64,000 bases of DNA from Flavobacteriaceae bacterium (GTDB lineage: Bacteria > Bacteroidota > Bacteroidia > Flavobacteriales > Flavobacteriaceae): contig JABSPK010000017.1 in the NCBI GenBank assembly GCA_013214065.1, forward strand, positions 1-64,000. Direction: 5' to 3'. Positions 24,604 to 33,824 of the stretch are shown in pieces (the stretch's first letter is position 1; every line of letters starts with the position of its first letter). The notes beneath the pieces were generated by a model that had not been told where the DNA came from, did not search any database, and was given only the letters and a program-made list of their open reading frames with translations. A program made the translations under genes and the position numbers.

Positions 24604-24623
24604 TATTTTTGTTGCATCAACAA
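24604..24623 (+). promoter_or_regulatory. hpd promoter -7 element with overlapping inverted repeat (putative MarR operator)
   Basis: TATTTTTG (24604-24611) is a perfect TAnnTTTG element. It overlaps the inverted repeat TTGTTG-CAT-CAACAA (24609-24623), placed where transcription would start. A dimer bound there would block initiation. The repeat lies 32 bases before the hpd ATG. Confidence 0.65.
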
Positions 24624-24655
24624 CAATTTTAAGGAAAATCTAAAATATAATCTCT

Positions 24656-25789
24656 ATGGAAACTACCACCTTACCTAAAATCCATGAAGGTGCCAAAGAC
24701 TTCATGCCGATCAACGGCACCGACTATGTCGAACTCTATGTGGGCAATTCGAAACAGGCCGCCCACTTCTACAAAACCGCCTTCGGTTTCCAATCGTTTG
24801 CCTATGCCGGCTTACAGACCGGTTTGAAAGACCGTGAGAGTTACGTGGTCATTCAAGACAAGATCCGTTTGGTCTTGACCTCACCCTTGAAAAGCGGAAC
24901 CGATATCGGACGTCATATCGACCAACATGGTGATGGGGTCAAGGTCGTCGCCCTTTGGGTCGATGACGCCACCTATGCCTACGAAACGGCGATCGCCAAA
25001 GGTGCCAAATCCTATATGGAACCCGTTACCGAAAAAGACGCTGGCGGCAAGGTCGTCCGCGCGGGTATCTATACCTATGGCGATACAGTCCATATTTTCG
25101 TTGAGCGCAAAGATTATGAGGGAGTCTTTCTTCCTGGTTTCGTGGCTTGGGAAACCCCGTTTTACAATCCAGAACCGGTCGGTTTGAAATTCGTTGACCA
25201 TATGGTCGGTAATGTCGGGTGGAACAAAATGAACCATTGGGTCGATTTTTACGAAAACGTCATGGGTTTCCAAAACATCCTGTCTTTCGATGACAACGAC
25301 ATTTCAACGGAATACACGGCCTTGATGAGCAAGGTGATGAGCAACGGCAATGGCCGCATCAAGTTTCCGATCAACGAACCCGCCGAAGGCAAGAAAAAAT
25401 CACAGGTCGAGGAATATCTTGATTTTTACGAGGGTGAAGGGGTACAACATATCGCGGTGGCCACTGACGATATCATCAAGACCGTGAAAGCCTTACGCAG
25501 CCGTGGTGTAGAGTTCCTGCGCGTACCCGACACTTATTATGAGGTAGTTACCGATCGCGTCGGTAAAATCGATGAAGACATCGCGCCTTTACAAGAACTG
25601 GGCATTTTGGTCGATCGTGACGACGAAGGCTATCTGTTACAGATTTTTACGAAACCGGTCGAGCCTAGACCAACGATGTTTTTTGAAATCATCCAACGAA
25701 AGGGGGCACAGTCGTTCGGAAAAGGTAACTTTAAGGCATTGTTCGAGGCTATAGAACGCGAACAAGAGCTTAGAGGTACCCTGCACTAA
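24656..25789 (+). CDS. hpd: 4-Hydroxyphenylpyruvate dioxygenase
   Basis: 377 residues, normal for bacterial HPPD, which converts 4-hydroxyphenylpyruvate to homogentisate. It has two vicinal-oxygen-chelate domains. The Fe(II) ligands are visible: His182 in FVDHMVGNV, His265 in VQHIAVATDD and Glu344 in MFFEIIQRKG. The C-terminal segment FGKGNFKALFEAIEREQ is the gating helix of the family. It is the first gene of the catabolic operon, downstream of the predicted MarR-controlled promoter, and is followed 11 bases later by hmgA. Confidence 0.97.
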   Translation: METTTLPKIHEGAKDFMPINGTDYVELYVGNSKQAAHFYKTAFGFQSFAYAGLQTGLKDRESYVVIQDKIRLVLTSPLKSGTDIGRHIDQHGDGVKVVALWVDDATYAYETAIAKGAKSYMEPVTEKDAGGKVVRAGIYTYGDTVHIFVERKDYEGVFLPGFVAWETPFYNPEPVGLKFVDHMVGNVGWNKMNHWVDFYENVMGFQNILSFDDNDISTEYTALMSKVMSNGNGRIKFPINEPAEGKKKSQVEEYLDFYEGEGVQHIAVATDDIIKTVKALRSRGVEFLRVPDTYYEVVTDRVGKIDEDIAPLQELGILVDRDDEGYLLQIFTKPVEPRPTMFFEIIQRKGAQSFGKGNFKALFEAIEREQELRGTLH

Positions 25790-25800
25790 AACCAATCATT

Positions 25801-26958
25801 ATGCCGATTTATCACAAACTGGGCCAACTGCCACCGAAACGTCATACACAATTCGAGAAGCCCGACGGTGCACTTTACTATGAGCAATTGTTCGGCACCA
25901 TCGGTTTCGACGGTATGTCTTCGTTGCTCTATCACGTGCATCGCCCTACACAGGTCAAAACGGTCGGCGAGGCATTGGACGTTAGTCCGAAAATCGCCGT
26001 AGCGAAGAACATCACGTCACGAAAATTGATCGGCTTTGACGTAGCGCCGAAAGATGACTTTTTGGAAGCTCGTGAACCGCTCTTGGTCAATAGCGATGTT
26101 CATGTCGGTCTAGCGGCGCCCCGAAAGTCGTTGACCACTTATTTTTATAAAAATGCCGACGCCGATGAGATGTTGTTCATCCATCGGGGAAGTGGAACGT
26201 TACGAACGTTTTTGGGGAACATTCCTTTCGAATACGGCGATTATTTGATCATTCCGAGGGGGATGATTTACCAAATCGATTTCAACACCGAGGACAATAG
26301 GATCTTATACGCCGAATCGTTCCATCCGATCTACACGCCCAAACGCTATCGCAATTGGTTCGGGCAACTATTGGAGCATTCCCCTTTTTGTGAACGTGAC
26401 TACAAATTGCCCCAAGATCTGAAGGCCCACGATGAGATCGGTGAATTTACCATGAAGATCAAAAAGCAGGGCATGTTGCACGAATTGGTCTATGCTAGTC
26501 ATCCATTCGATGTGGTCGGATGGGATGGGTATAACTACCCTTACGGCTTTTCGATACACAATTTCGAGCCCATTACAGGGCGCGTGCACCAGCCACCGCC
26601 GGTGCACCAGACCTTTGAGACCGGGGCGTTCGTGATCTGTTCCTTCTGTCCAAGACTTTACGATTATCATCCGAAGGCCATTCCGGCCCCCTATAACCAT
26701 AGCAATATCGATTCTGATGAGGTATTGTACTATGTAGACGGTGATTTCATGAGCCGCACGGGAATCGGCCCTGGGTACATCTCCTTGCATCCGGCCGGTA
26801 TTCCGCATGGGCCGCATCCGGGCACCTATGAGGCCAGTATCGGAAAAAAAGGAACCGAAGAACTCGCCGTGATGATCGACACCTTCAAACCGCTCATGGT
26901 GACCGAAAACGCAATGAAAATAGACGATGGAAAGTATTACGGGTCTTGGGTCGATTGA
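25801..26958 (+). CDS. hmgA: Homogentisate 1,2-dioxygenase
   Basis: 385 residues, cupin-fold ring-cleaving dioxygenase that opens homogentisate to maleylacetoacetate. Family landmarks: GLAAPRKSLTTYFYKNADAD, FIHRGSGTLRTFLGNIPFEY, YNYPYGFSIHNFEPITGRVH, and the metal-binding region with NHSNIDSDEVLYYVDGDF followed by LHPAGIPHGPHPG. Slightly shorter than the roughly 430-residue eukaryotic forms but typical of bacterial ones. It is the second gene of the operon, between hpd and fahA, with a 54-base spacer to the latter. Confidence 0.96.
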   Translation: MPIYHKLGQLPPKRHTQFEKPDGALYYEQLFGTIGFDGMSSLLYHVHRPTQVKTVGEALDVSPKIAVAKNITSRKLIGFDVAPKDDFLEAREPLLVNSDVHVGLAAPRKSLTTYFYKNADADEMLFIHRGSGTLRTFLGNIPFEYGDYLIIPRGMIYQIDFNTEDNRILYAESFHPIYTPKRYRNWFGQLLEHSPFCERDYKLPQDLKAHDEIGEFTMKIKKQGMLHELVYASHPFDVVGWDGYNYPYGFSIHNFEPITGRVHQPPPVHQTFETGAFVICSFCPRLYDYHPKAIPAPYNHSNIDSDEVLYYVDGDFMSRTGIGPGYISLHPAGIPHGPHPGTYEASIGKKGTEELAVMIDTFKPLMVTENAMKIDDGKYYGSWVD

Positions 26959-27012
26959 CCCTGGGCAGTACCCTTCCATCCGACCAAAAACAACAACGCA
27001 TTACCGCATTCT

Positions 27013-28233
27013 ATGATTATCGATATACCCACTGATTCTGATTTTTCAATCCACAATATCCCTTTCGGCATCTTCTCTACGGAAGACCGCAGTCCGCGTG
27101 CCGGAGTGGCCGTCGGAGAACACATCCTAGACCTATCGGCCGTGGCCGAGTTGGACGTTTTTGATTTCAACACTGCAGTCTTTGAAAAAGATGTGCTGAA
27201 CGATTTTATTTCCTTAGGGAAGGAAATCACCAACAAGGTACGACGAGACATCCAAACCTGGTTACAGGATGATGCCTCCGTCTTGGCCGGCAACCCAGGG
27301 TTATTCGTCAAACAAAGCGAGGCACAAATGCACCTCCCGGTGTATGTCGGTGATTATACCGATTTCTATTCCAGTATTGAACACGCAACCAATGTCGGAG
27401 TGATGTTCCGAGGAAAGGAAAACGCCTTAATGCCGAACTGGAAGCACATACCGGTGGGCTATCATGGCCGTGCCAGCTCTATTGCGGTCAGCGGAGAACC
27501 CATGTATCGCCCTAAAGGCCAAACCTTACCACAAGGTGCCGACAAACCGGTGTACGGACCTTCACAACGGCTTGATTTCGAATTGGAAATGGCTTTCGTG
27601 ACGGGCAAGGAAACCGCTTTGGGTGACAGTATCGAAACGGCAAAAGCCGAAGACTACATTTTCGGTGTGGTCTTGTTCAACGATTGGTCGGCACGAGACA
27701 TCCAAAAATGGGAGTATGTTCCTTTAGGCCCTTTTCTTGGTAAGAACTTCGCATCGCACATTTCCCCTTGGATCGTTACCCTTGAAGCCTTGGATGCCTT
27801 TCGGGTCGATGGCCCCGTGCAAGAACCTGAAGTCTTGGATTACCTCAAGTTCGAAGGAATGAAAAACTTCGATATCGCCTTGGAGGTGGGTATCACTCCT
27901 GAAGGTAGTGAAGAACAAGTGGTATCACGATCGAATTTCAAGTATATGTATTGGAACATGGCCCAACAGTTGGCCCATCACACCGTGAACGGTTGTAATA
28001 TCAATATCGGCGATCTTTATGGCTCGGGAACCATCTCAGGAAAAAGCGAGGATGCGTATGGATCTATGCTCGAATTGGCCTGGATGGGCACCAAACCGAT
28101 ACCCATGAAAGACGGTACCGAACGAAAGTTCATCAATGACGGCGACACGGTGACCATGAGGGGCTATGCACTACGCGATGGAAAACGTGTCGGTTTTGGC
28201 GAAGTCTCCACCAAAGTATTACCAGCGAAATGA
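27013..28233 (+). CDS. fahA: Fumarylacetoacetase
   Basis: 406 residues, the last enzyme of the homogentisate pathway, hydrolysing fumarylacetoacetate to fumarate and acetoacetate. Signature segments: VPVYVGDYTDFYSSIEHATN, HIPVGYHGRASSIAVSG, RLDFELEMAFV, LFNDWSARDIQKWEYVPLG and NINIGDLYGSGTISG, which hold the metal ligands and the catalytic His/Glu. The N-terminal SH3-like domain is present. No maleylacetoacetate isomerase gene is visible in the cluster. It overlaps the next gene by 4 bases (ATGA). Confidence 0.95.
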   Translation: MIIDIPTDSDFSIHNIPFGIFSTEDRSPRAGVAVGEHILDLSAVAELDVFDFNTAVFEKDVLNDFISLGKEITNKVRRDIQTWLQDDASVLAGNPGLFVKQSEAQMHLPVYVGDYTDFYSSIEHATNVGVMFRGKENALMPNWKHIPVGYHGRASSIAVSGEPMYRPKGQTLPQGADKPVYGPSQRLDFELEMAFVTGKETALGDSIETAKAEDYIFGVVLFNDWSARDIQKWEYVPLGPFLGKNFASHISPWIVTLEALDAFRVDGPVQEPEVLDYLKFEGMKNFDIALEVGITPEGSEEQVVSRSNFKYMYWNMAQQLAHHTVNGCNINIGDLYGSGTISGKSEDAYGSMLELAWMGTKPIPMKDGTERKFINDGDTVTMRGYALRDGKRVGFGEVSTKVLPAK

Positions 28234-29135
28234 TCAAAACCTTAGACCCCAACCAGATTTCGCAGCCCGAGCTGCACGGCATTCTCTTAACCGCGGTCGC
28301 ACCCCGGCCGATTTGCTTCGCGAGTACGGTCAATGCCCAAGGTCAAGTGAACCTGAGTCCCTTCAGTTATTTCAACGTGTTTAGTTCAAACCCGCCCGTT
28401 ATGATCTTTTCACCGGCCCGTAGCGGACGTGATAATAGCCTGAAACACTCTCATGAAAACGTCAAGGAGGTGCCCGAAGTGGTCATCAATATCGTAAACC
28501 ATGACATCGTTGAACAAATGTCGTTGTCGAGTACAGCCTACGATAAAGGCGTTGATGAATTCGTCAAGGCAGGCCTGACCGCGGTGCCCAGCGAAAAAGT
28601 AAGACCCCCAAGGGTCGGCGAAGCCCCGGTAGCCTTTGAATGTTCGGTGACCGAGGTGATCGAACTGGCTGATACTCCAGGGGCCGGAAACCTTATCCTG
28701 GCCAAGGTCGAACTCATACACATCAACGAGCGCTACTTGACCGAAGGCACGTTGGATACCGAAAAATTGGACCTGGTCGGCCGTATGGGAGGCAGCTGGT
28801 ATATCAGGGCCAAAGAACAAGCCCTCTTCGAAATCCCGAAACCGATCCGAACCAAAGGAATGGGAGTTGACGCGCTTCCGGAAGGGATTCGTGAAAGTTC
28901 GGTATTGACCGGTAACAATCTGGGGCGTCTGGGAAATCTAGAAGCGCTACCCGATCAAAAGGATGTGGCCGAAATCGCTTTCAACGATGAGTTACGGATG
29001 TTAGCGGAAAAGGTAGGGTCCGATCCGGCCGAGCATAAAAGACAGTTGCATTGGCTAGCCCAACGCATGCTTGAGGCAGGGGAAACCCAAAAGGCCCTTA
29101 CCGTTTTGCTTCACGCGGAAAACGTACACCCATGA
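28230..29135 (+). CDS. Flavin reductase-like FMN-binding split-barrel protein
   Basis: 301 residues. Residues about 1-200 form a flavin reductase-like domain: VAPRPICFASTVNAQGQVNL and FSPARSGRDNSLKHSHENV contain the FMN-phosphate-binding pattern. A helical extension of about 90 residues (from about 215) follows, with no family I can name. It overlaps fahA by 4 bases and the aminotransferase gene by 4 bases, so it belongs to the same operon. Its part in aromatic catabolism is not known; it could reduce FMN or be an esterase-like member of this fold. Confidence 0.82.
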   Translation: MIKTLDPNQISQPELHGILLTAVAPRPICFASTVNAQGQVNLSPFSYFNVFSSNPPVMIFSPARSGRDNSLKHSHENVKEVPEVVINIVNHDIVEQMSLSSTAYDKGVDEFVKAGLTAVPSEKVRPPRVGEAPVAFECSVTEVIELADTPGAGNLILAKVELIHINERYLTEGTLDTEKLDLVGRMGGSWYIRAKEQALFEIPKPIRTKGMGVDALPEGIRESSVLTGNNLGRLGNLEALPDQKDVAEIAFNDELRMLAEKVGSDPAEHKRQLHWLAQRMLEAGETQKALTVLLHAENVHP

Positions 29136-30235
29136 GTTCGGATATCACCTCAAGCTTCAAATCCTTTCTGAAGCCCAAAGAAGTCTATAAAGGGGGAAAG
29201 AACATTCCGACTACCCACGAAAAGGTCTACAAACTGTCTTCAAATGAGAATCCGCTAGGGGCATCACCCAAAGCGGTCGAAGCCGCAAAAAAAGCGATGG
29301 ACAAGGTCGATATCTACCCGGATCAGACCGACATCAGATTGCGGGAAGCCTTGGTCAAGGATGTTGATCCAAGCTTGGACAGCGATCAATTTCTAACGGG
29401 CAACAGCGGTTCTGAAATCATCGATATGCTGTTACGCGCTTTCGTTTCGGAAGGGGATGAGGTTATTTTTTCGAATCCGTGCTTTTTACCCTATGCCGTA
29501 TTTTCAAGATGGTACGGTGCCCGACAGGTCGATGTGCCGCTCATGGCCCCGGATTATGCTTTTGATGCGAAAGGGATACTCGACGCCATTAGCGATCGCA
29601 CCAAGGTCATTTTCCTGACCAGCCCCAACAATCCGACAGGCACCTACATCCCCCAAGGGATACTCGATGATTTTATGGCGAAGGTTCCGAAGCACATCTT
29701 GGTGGTCTTTGATGAGGTCTACCGCCATTTTGCCGATGCCCCTGATTATTGTACCGCCCTGCGTTATGTGAAACAAGGGTACCCCGTACTCGGATTGAAC
29801 AGTTTTTCGAAAACCTATGGTTTGGCAGGGATGCGCATCGGATATGCGTACACGACCAAGACAATAGCGAATTATGTGCGTTTGATCCATAAGCCTTTTT
29901 TACTTCCCCTTCCTTCTTTAGAAGCGGCCATTGGTGCCTTGAACGATGGGGCGTTCATCGAACGAACGGTAAAGACCGTTGCCTCGGGGCGATTGTTTTT
30001 GGCCGAGGCATTCGAAACCTTAGGTATTCGTTATTGGCCCAGTCAGGCCAATTTTTTCTTGATCGACCCTCCGCTTCCGGAGTTCGAATTCACCGATACC
30101 CTAATGGAACAGGGCATTATGGTCAGGCCTGTCTCACAATTCGGCGCGCCAGGAAAGGTACGCATCACCATTGGTGATCCCGAGGCCAATGAGGCTTTGG
30201 TCAAGGCCCTACAAAACATAAAAACCCGCGATTAG
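29132..30235 (+). CDS. HisC-like class I aminotransferase, probable aromatic amino acid aminotransferase
   Basis: 367 residues, PLP fold type I. SSNENPLGASPKAVEAA, LTGNSGSEIIDMLLRAF, FLTSPNNPTGTYIP, VVFDEVYRHFAD and LNSFSKTYGLAGMRIGYAYT are all HisC-family motifs; Lys227 in SFSKTYG is the Schiff-base lysine. Sequence alone suggests histidinol-phosphate aminotransferase, but its place as last gene of the tyrosine catabolic operon suggests that it makes 4-hydroxyphenylpyruvate from tyrosine. Some HisC-like enzymes accept aromatic substrates. The assignment of substrate is inference. Confidence 0.88.
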   Translation: MSSDITSSFKSFLKPKEVYKGGKNIPTTHEKVYKLSSNENPLGASPKAVEAAKKAMDKVDIYPDQTDIRLREALVKDVDPSLDSDQFLTGNSGSEIIDMLLRAFVSEGDEVIFSNPCFLPYAVFSRWYGARQVDVPLMAPDYAFDAKGILDAISDRTKVIFLTSPNNPTGTYIPQGILDDFMAKVPKHILVVFDEVYRHFADAPDYCTALRYVKQGYPVLGLNSFSKTYGLAGMRIGYAYTTKTIANYVRLIHKPFLLPLPSLEAAIGALNDGAFIERTVKTVASGRLFLAEAFETLGIRYWPSQANFFLIDPPLPEFEFTDTLMEQGIMVRPVSQFGAPGKVRITIGDPEANEALVKALQNIKTRD

Positions 30236-30241
30236 CGGGTT
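30223..30241 (-). terminator. Terminator overlapping the aminotransferase stop codon
   Basis: AACCCGC, a 5-base loop and GCGGGTT. The minus strand continues TTTTTATGTTTT, so the stem ends the transcript of the minus-strand lipoprotein gene whose stop is at 30264. The stop codon of the plus-strand aminotransferase lies inside the stem. Confidence 0.65.
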
Positions 30242-30263
30242 ACATTTATCAAGTGGGCAGATC

Positions 30264-30842
30264 TTATTCCTCAACACGGATGAAGACCGCTTCTCCCCCA
30301 TCATAGTTGTTTTCATCAACGGCGCTCCCGTCGATGATAAAGGTATTTTCATCTTCGAAAACGATGGTCAGGGTTTCTTTTTCCTCCCCTTCATCGATAA
30401 AGGTCAGCTGATCTCCATCCAGGGACCATAAAGACGTGAACACGTCGCTTTCTTCGGGACAGGGAATATCAAGCCCCGTCGGCCCTGCATTGATTTCCAG
30501 GTAATTGCCCTTGCTTTCGGAGGTGACCATACCATTATCCATAAAATCGAAAGTGACCAGGTAACATTCCTGGGCGATCAAGAATTCGATGATCTCTTTC
30601 GCGAATTCGAGGTCATCATTATCCAAGGTTTCGTCGAAACGGATATCTGACAAAGTCCATAATCCGACCAAATCACCGGTCGTGCCCGAAGTATCGTCGG
30701 AAGTATCGTCCATACCATCTTCAGCAGTGGTATCATCATCTTGCATGGCAGTGTCGTCATCGGCGCCTTCATCCATGTTATCGGTCGAACAACCGATCAT
30801 GAAAATGGCGACCAAGCCTAGTAGAAGCAGATTTCTTTTCAT
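30264..30842 (-). CDS. Acidic lipoprotein with lipocalin-like domain
   Basis: 192 residues. A signal with lipobox FMIGC (Cys about 18) is followed by a low-complexity linker very rich in Asp, Thr and Glu (residues about 20-55), then a small domain beginning GDLVGLWTLSDIRFDE and continuing YLVTFDFMDNGMVT, the pattern of lipocalin-like DUF4923/DUF5004-type Bacteroidota lipoproteins. Probably exposed at the outer membrane; the linker would act as a spacer. Ligand unknown. It is convergent with the aminotransferase gene. Confidence 0.8.
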   Translation of the reverse strand: MKRNLLLLGLVAIFMIGCSTDNMDEGADDDTAMQDDDTTAEDGMDDTSDDTSGTTGDLVGLWTLSDIRFDETLDNDDLEFAKEIIEFLIAQECYLVTFDFMDNGMVTSESKGNYLEINAGPTGLDIPCPEESDVFTSLWSLDGDQLTFIDEGEEKETLTIVFEDENTFIIDGSAVDENNYDGGEAVFIRVEE

Positions 30843-30912
30843 CTTTAGTTTTTTTGGTACACCAAGAAAAACGCAAAAAAGGACCGATTAGTACACTTTC
30901 TCGACGAGTGAC

Positions 30913-33657
30913 CTATAAGACGAAGCGATAGGTCGCTTTGAGTAAAAAGATATTCTGGGGTTTTTGACCGAAGATATTATCCCCCAGGCTCGTGAACAGG
31001 CCTTCTGAGGGATCTCCTGATTGCGAAACGTCTTGCGACCATACCAAAAAGATCTCTGAACCGGGAATATATTCCCAACGGATGACCAGGTTCGAGCGAA
31101 ATTGGACGAAAGAGAAATCAGGGTTTCCAAAACTGAAATCGGTATCCCCATCAAGGTCGTCGTCCACATTATAGGTACCATCGACCAATGAAATCCGAAC
31201 GTCACCATACTGCATGAAACGATCTTCGAATCGTCTGGCCAAAGGATCGGTAATGCTTTTGAAATTGGAATAGCGACCCCGTGAGATAAAGGGTTGCCCC
31301 CAATATTGGATGGTCAGGTTGGGATTGATGGTATAGTTCAAGCGAAACGACATGCTCAAAGTACGTTGTTCGATCTCGCCATTCAAATACACCGGATTCC
31401 CATTGGCCTCAAGGTTGCTTACGTATTGCAGTTTGTCATTATTGATATTGAATGACGGAAAGGCCGAGACCCGAATGGCATTGACGGGTTGATAGGTCAC
31501 CCCAGCCCGTATAAAGTATGAATTGAACGAATTGTCGAGGGTCCTTCTCCCGTTATGGAAAATGTTGAAACGCACTTTCTTTCTATTGTCGGTATTGATC
31601 CCGTTCCAGAAACTCATCCAGGGCGATTGACGCAGTCTTGGCCCGCCCCTTAGGGCAAAGTTCGAATACTGGATCGGGGCGATATTGACCCCTAGGTTGG
31701 TGAACCAGTTGTTCGCCCAGTTCTGCCAGCTGTTGGTGTTGAATTGCAAGTAATTGTGGTTGCCACCGAAATCCCAAGCGCTCCAATGGTTGTAATTGAT
31801 ACCGACCCGGCGAAAGGTACTATCGGGTTTCAAGGTTTGGTAACCGACCCAGGTATAGTGCCGAATATCATCGGCCTGCCGTTGAAAGCCAATGTCATTC
31901 AATTCCAGTTCCGGCGAACGCCAGGTCGCGCCCGATTCGAAACGCCAATGCCCATTACCGATTTTCCCGATTTGAAGGTTGCCCCCGGTTCCGGTCAGTT
32001 CGGTACGATCGGCGTCTACATCGACATGGTCGGCATCGACGCGTTGAAACAGGTGGGTAATCGATTCTTGGGTGTTTTGAATGGCCGATTCACTCCCCTT
32101 GACATGGCTCATGATGATGTTCCCACCAAAATACCAATCGCGGTTGTTCCATTGGTGTTTGAAGTCAAGACCACCGGTAAAAGCCGACCGATGCAAAAAA
32201 TCAAGGTTCTCGGTCAGGTTATCGCGATTCGTCGCGGTGAACACCCCTCCGATATACGAATTGCGATCGTTGAAATCCTTTTGCAATCGCCCTACGAAAT
32301 AATTGGTCAAAGGTTCGACCATTTCACGTCTTCTTCCCCCCTCGGGGTCGACAATGGTCGCATATCGTTTGGCGGTGACACTTTCGAGTACCCCAATAGC
32401 CCATCCGTCTTGGGTCTTACCACTGAATTTCGCGGCCCCGATGATCGGGGTATTGTCTGGTTGATCGACGAATTCACCGTCTGCCGTGTTGGGAAAACCT
32501 TGCGGACTGCGTCCGATCCGTCGTGAATAAAACACATTGTCTTGGCCGAAGGTATTGCCCGCTTCGGACTGCGAGACCCTAAAATCGAAGATGTTCTTGT
32601 TTTCTACGAAAAAAGGACGTTGTTCCCTGAAAAAGATTTGAAAACCATCCAACGCGATGGCAGATGGATCAGCCTCTACTTGTCCGAAATCAGGGTTCAC
32701 CGTAAAATCCAAGGTCAGGTCGTTGGTAATGCCGATTTTCGCGTCCAACCCAAAGGTAATATCGCTTTCATTGCCGTCACGAAAGGGGTTTCCGGCCTCG
32801 GCCTCATAGGTTTCGCCACTGGTGACCGTATAGGGTTGGATCTCCAATTGCTTTTGGGGTTCGATGTTCTTCAAGCCGTGCAATTCGCCAAATTCACTGA
32901 CCCAACCGGGTTGATCGATCGGTTTCCGCTGCCAAAGGGAGCGCTCTTCGGCCCTGAAAAACCGACGGGTCGACTGCAACCCCCAAACTTGGTTGTCAGA
33001 ACCGGCGAACTTGAGCTGACTTAACGGAATGCGGATTTCGGCGGTCCATCCTTCCCCATCGATATTGGTTTTGGTATACCAAATCGGGTTCCAACTTCCG
33101 TCCCAATTGTTGCCATTGTTCGAGATGAACTCGTCACCTTTGACCCCGGCCGCAGTGACCGTAAAGGAGAAGGCCGACCTTTTGTCATGATAGCTATCGA
33201 TGTTGAATTCGACCCAATCGCCATCGAAACCGTCCCTACGCGACAATCGTCTGACGATTTCATCGGGTTCCGCATCATAACAGCGCACTCCTATATATAG
33301 GTTCTTACTGTCGTAAACAATCTTAAACTTGGTCTGATAACTTGGTGGGGTATTCTCATCGGGCTGGAATTCGATGTAGTCACCGGTCCAGTCCACGATA
33401 TTCCACACCGCATCATCGAGCAAGCCGTCGATTGCCGGTGGTTTTTCCATGCCGATGGCCTTGGTCAAATAGATTCGTTTCGGAATGACCTCGGTCGTAT
33501 CTTGCACCGCCGATTCGGATTCGGTTTCTTGGGCAAGGGTCAATAATGGCAAACAAAAGAGTAGGGCAAATAGGATGGTCGGCGTTCTCACTGGAGGTTG
33601 TTTTTGATTGATGTGACTTAAAGACTTGCCCTTTTTCGAACAGTTACACCAAGGCAT
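30913..33657 (-). CDS. DUF5916 outer-membrane protein with N-terminal CBM9-like domain
   Basis: 914 residues. The signal peptide is ILFALLFCLPLLTLAQ; with the ATG at 33657 it is preceded by about 27 extra residues, so a GTG start at 33591 (giving a standard signal) is a good alternative. A domain with PAIDGLLDDAVWNIVDWTGD and SKNLYIGVRCYDAEPDE (about residues 70-260) matches the carbohydrate-binding family 9-like module. It is followed by DUF5916, a large beta-barrel with FTVNPDFGQVEADPS and FFREQRPFFVENKNIFDF, ending in FVL. This architecture is frequent in Bacteroidota; function unknown, possibly surface binding or hydrolysis. Its 5' end faces the rplM operon. Confidence 0.88.
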   Translation of the reverse strand: MPWCNCSKKGKSLSHINQKQPPVRTPTILFALLFCLPLLTLAQETESESAVQDTTEVIPKRIYLTKAIGMEKPPAIDGLLDDAVWNIVDWTGDYIEFQPDENTPPSYQTKFKIVYDSKNLYIGVRCYDAEPDEIVRRLSRRDGFDGDWVEFNIDSYHDKRSAFSFTVTAAGVKGDEFISNNGNNWDGSWNPIWYTKTNIDGEGWTAEIRIPLSQLKFAGSDNQVWGLQSTRRFFRAEERSLWQRKPIDQPGWVSEFGELHGLKNIEPQKQLEIQPYTVTSGETYEAEAGNPFRDGNESDITFGLDAKIGITNDLTLDFTVNPDFGQVEADPSAIALDGFQIFFREQRPFFVENKNIFDFRVSQSEAGNTFGQDNVFYSRRIGRSPQGFPNTADGEFVDQPDNTPIIGAAKFSGKTQDGWAIGVLESVTAKRYATIVDPEGGRRREMVEPLTNYFVGRLQKDFNDRNSYIGGVFTATNRDNLTENLDFLHRSAFTGGLDFKHQWNNRDWYFGGNIIMSHVKGSESAIQNTQESITHLFQRVDADHVDVDADRTELTGTGGNLQIGKIGNGHWRFESGATWRSPELELNDIGFQRQADDIRHYTWVGYQTLKPDSTFRRVGINYNHWSAWDFGGNHNYLQFNTNSWQNWANNWFTNLGVNIAPIQYSNFALRGGPRLRQSPWMSFWNGINTDNRKKVRFNIFHNGRRTLDNSFNSYFIRAGVTYQPVNAIRVSAFPSFNINNDKLQYVSNLEANGNPVYLNGEIEQRTLSMSFRLNYTINPNLTIQYWGQPFISRGRYSNFKSITDPLARRFEDRFMQYGDVRISLVDGTYNVDDDLDGDTDFSFGNPDFSFVQFRSNLVIRWEYIPGSEIFLVWSQDVSQSGDPSEGLFTSLGDNIFGQKPQNIFLLKATYRFVL

Positions 33658-33747
33658 GGTTTTTATTGGTTTTTTAACATCTTTTAAGAGGACAAGGGGC
33701 TAAAGTGAAAGGCAATTAAAAATTCAAAAAATATTCGAGGCCAGTGA

Positions 33748-33778
33748 TTTGTAATTCAATGTAATAATTGTACATTTG
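33748..33778 (+). promoter_or_regulatory. Promoter of rplM-rpsI
   Basis: TTTG (33748-33751), exactly 19 bases, TACATTTG (33771-33778): a textbook Bacteroidota promoter, about 46 bases before the rplM start codon. Confidence 0.8.
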
Positions 33779-33781
33779 CAC

Positions 33782-33821
33782 CCCGTTTATCGGGAATGGA
33801 TTGAAAACTAAACAATTTCAA
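33782..33821 (+). promoter_or_regulatory. Structured rplM leader, candidate ribosomal-protein autoregulatory element
   Basis: Within the roughly 45-base leader two stems can form: CCCG-TTTAT-CGGG (33782-33794) and TTGAAA / TTTCAA (33801-33821). The second ends 3 bases before the GTG start codon. Leaders of this kind upstream of Bacteroidota rplM have been proposed as binding sites for L13; here that is inference from position and structure only. Confidence 0.35.
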
Positions 33822-33824
33822 GAA

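Noticed and set aside
24541-24655. Frameshift or missing start in marR
   Set aside because: The ATG at 24541 gives a complete MarR protein, and the similarity to the operator explains the odd start.
31744-32526. 260-codon frame on the plus strand inside the DUF5916 gene
   Set aside because: It is a shadow of the real minus-strand gene; the translation has no recognisable motif.
33768-33824. ATG upstream of rplM that would extend L13
   Set aside because: It lies within the promoter -7 region, so the mRNA would not contain it, and L13 of this group starts DTLSYK.
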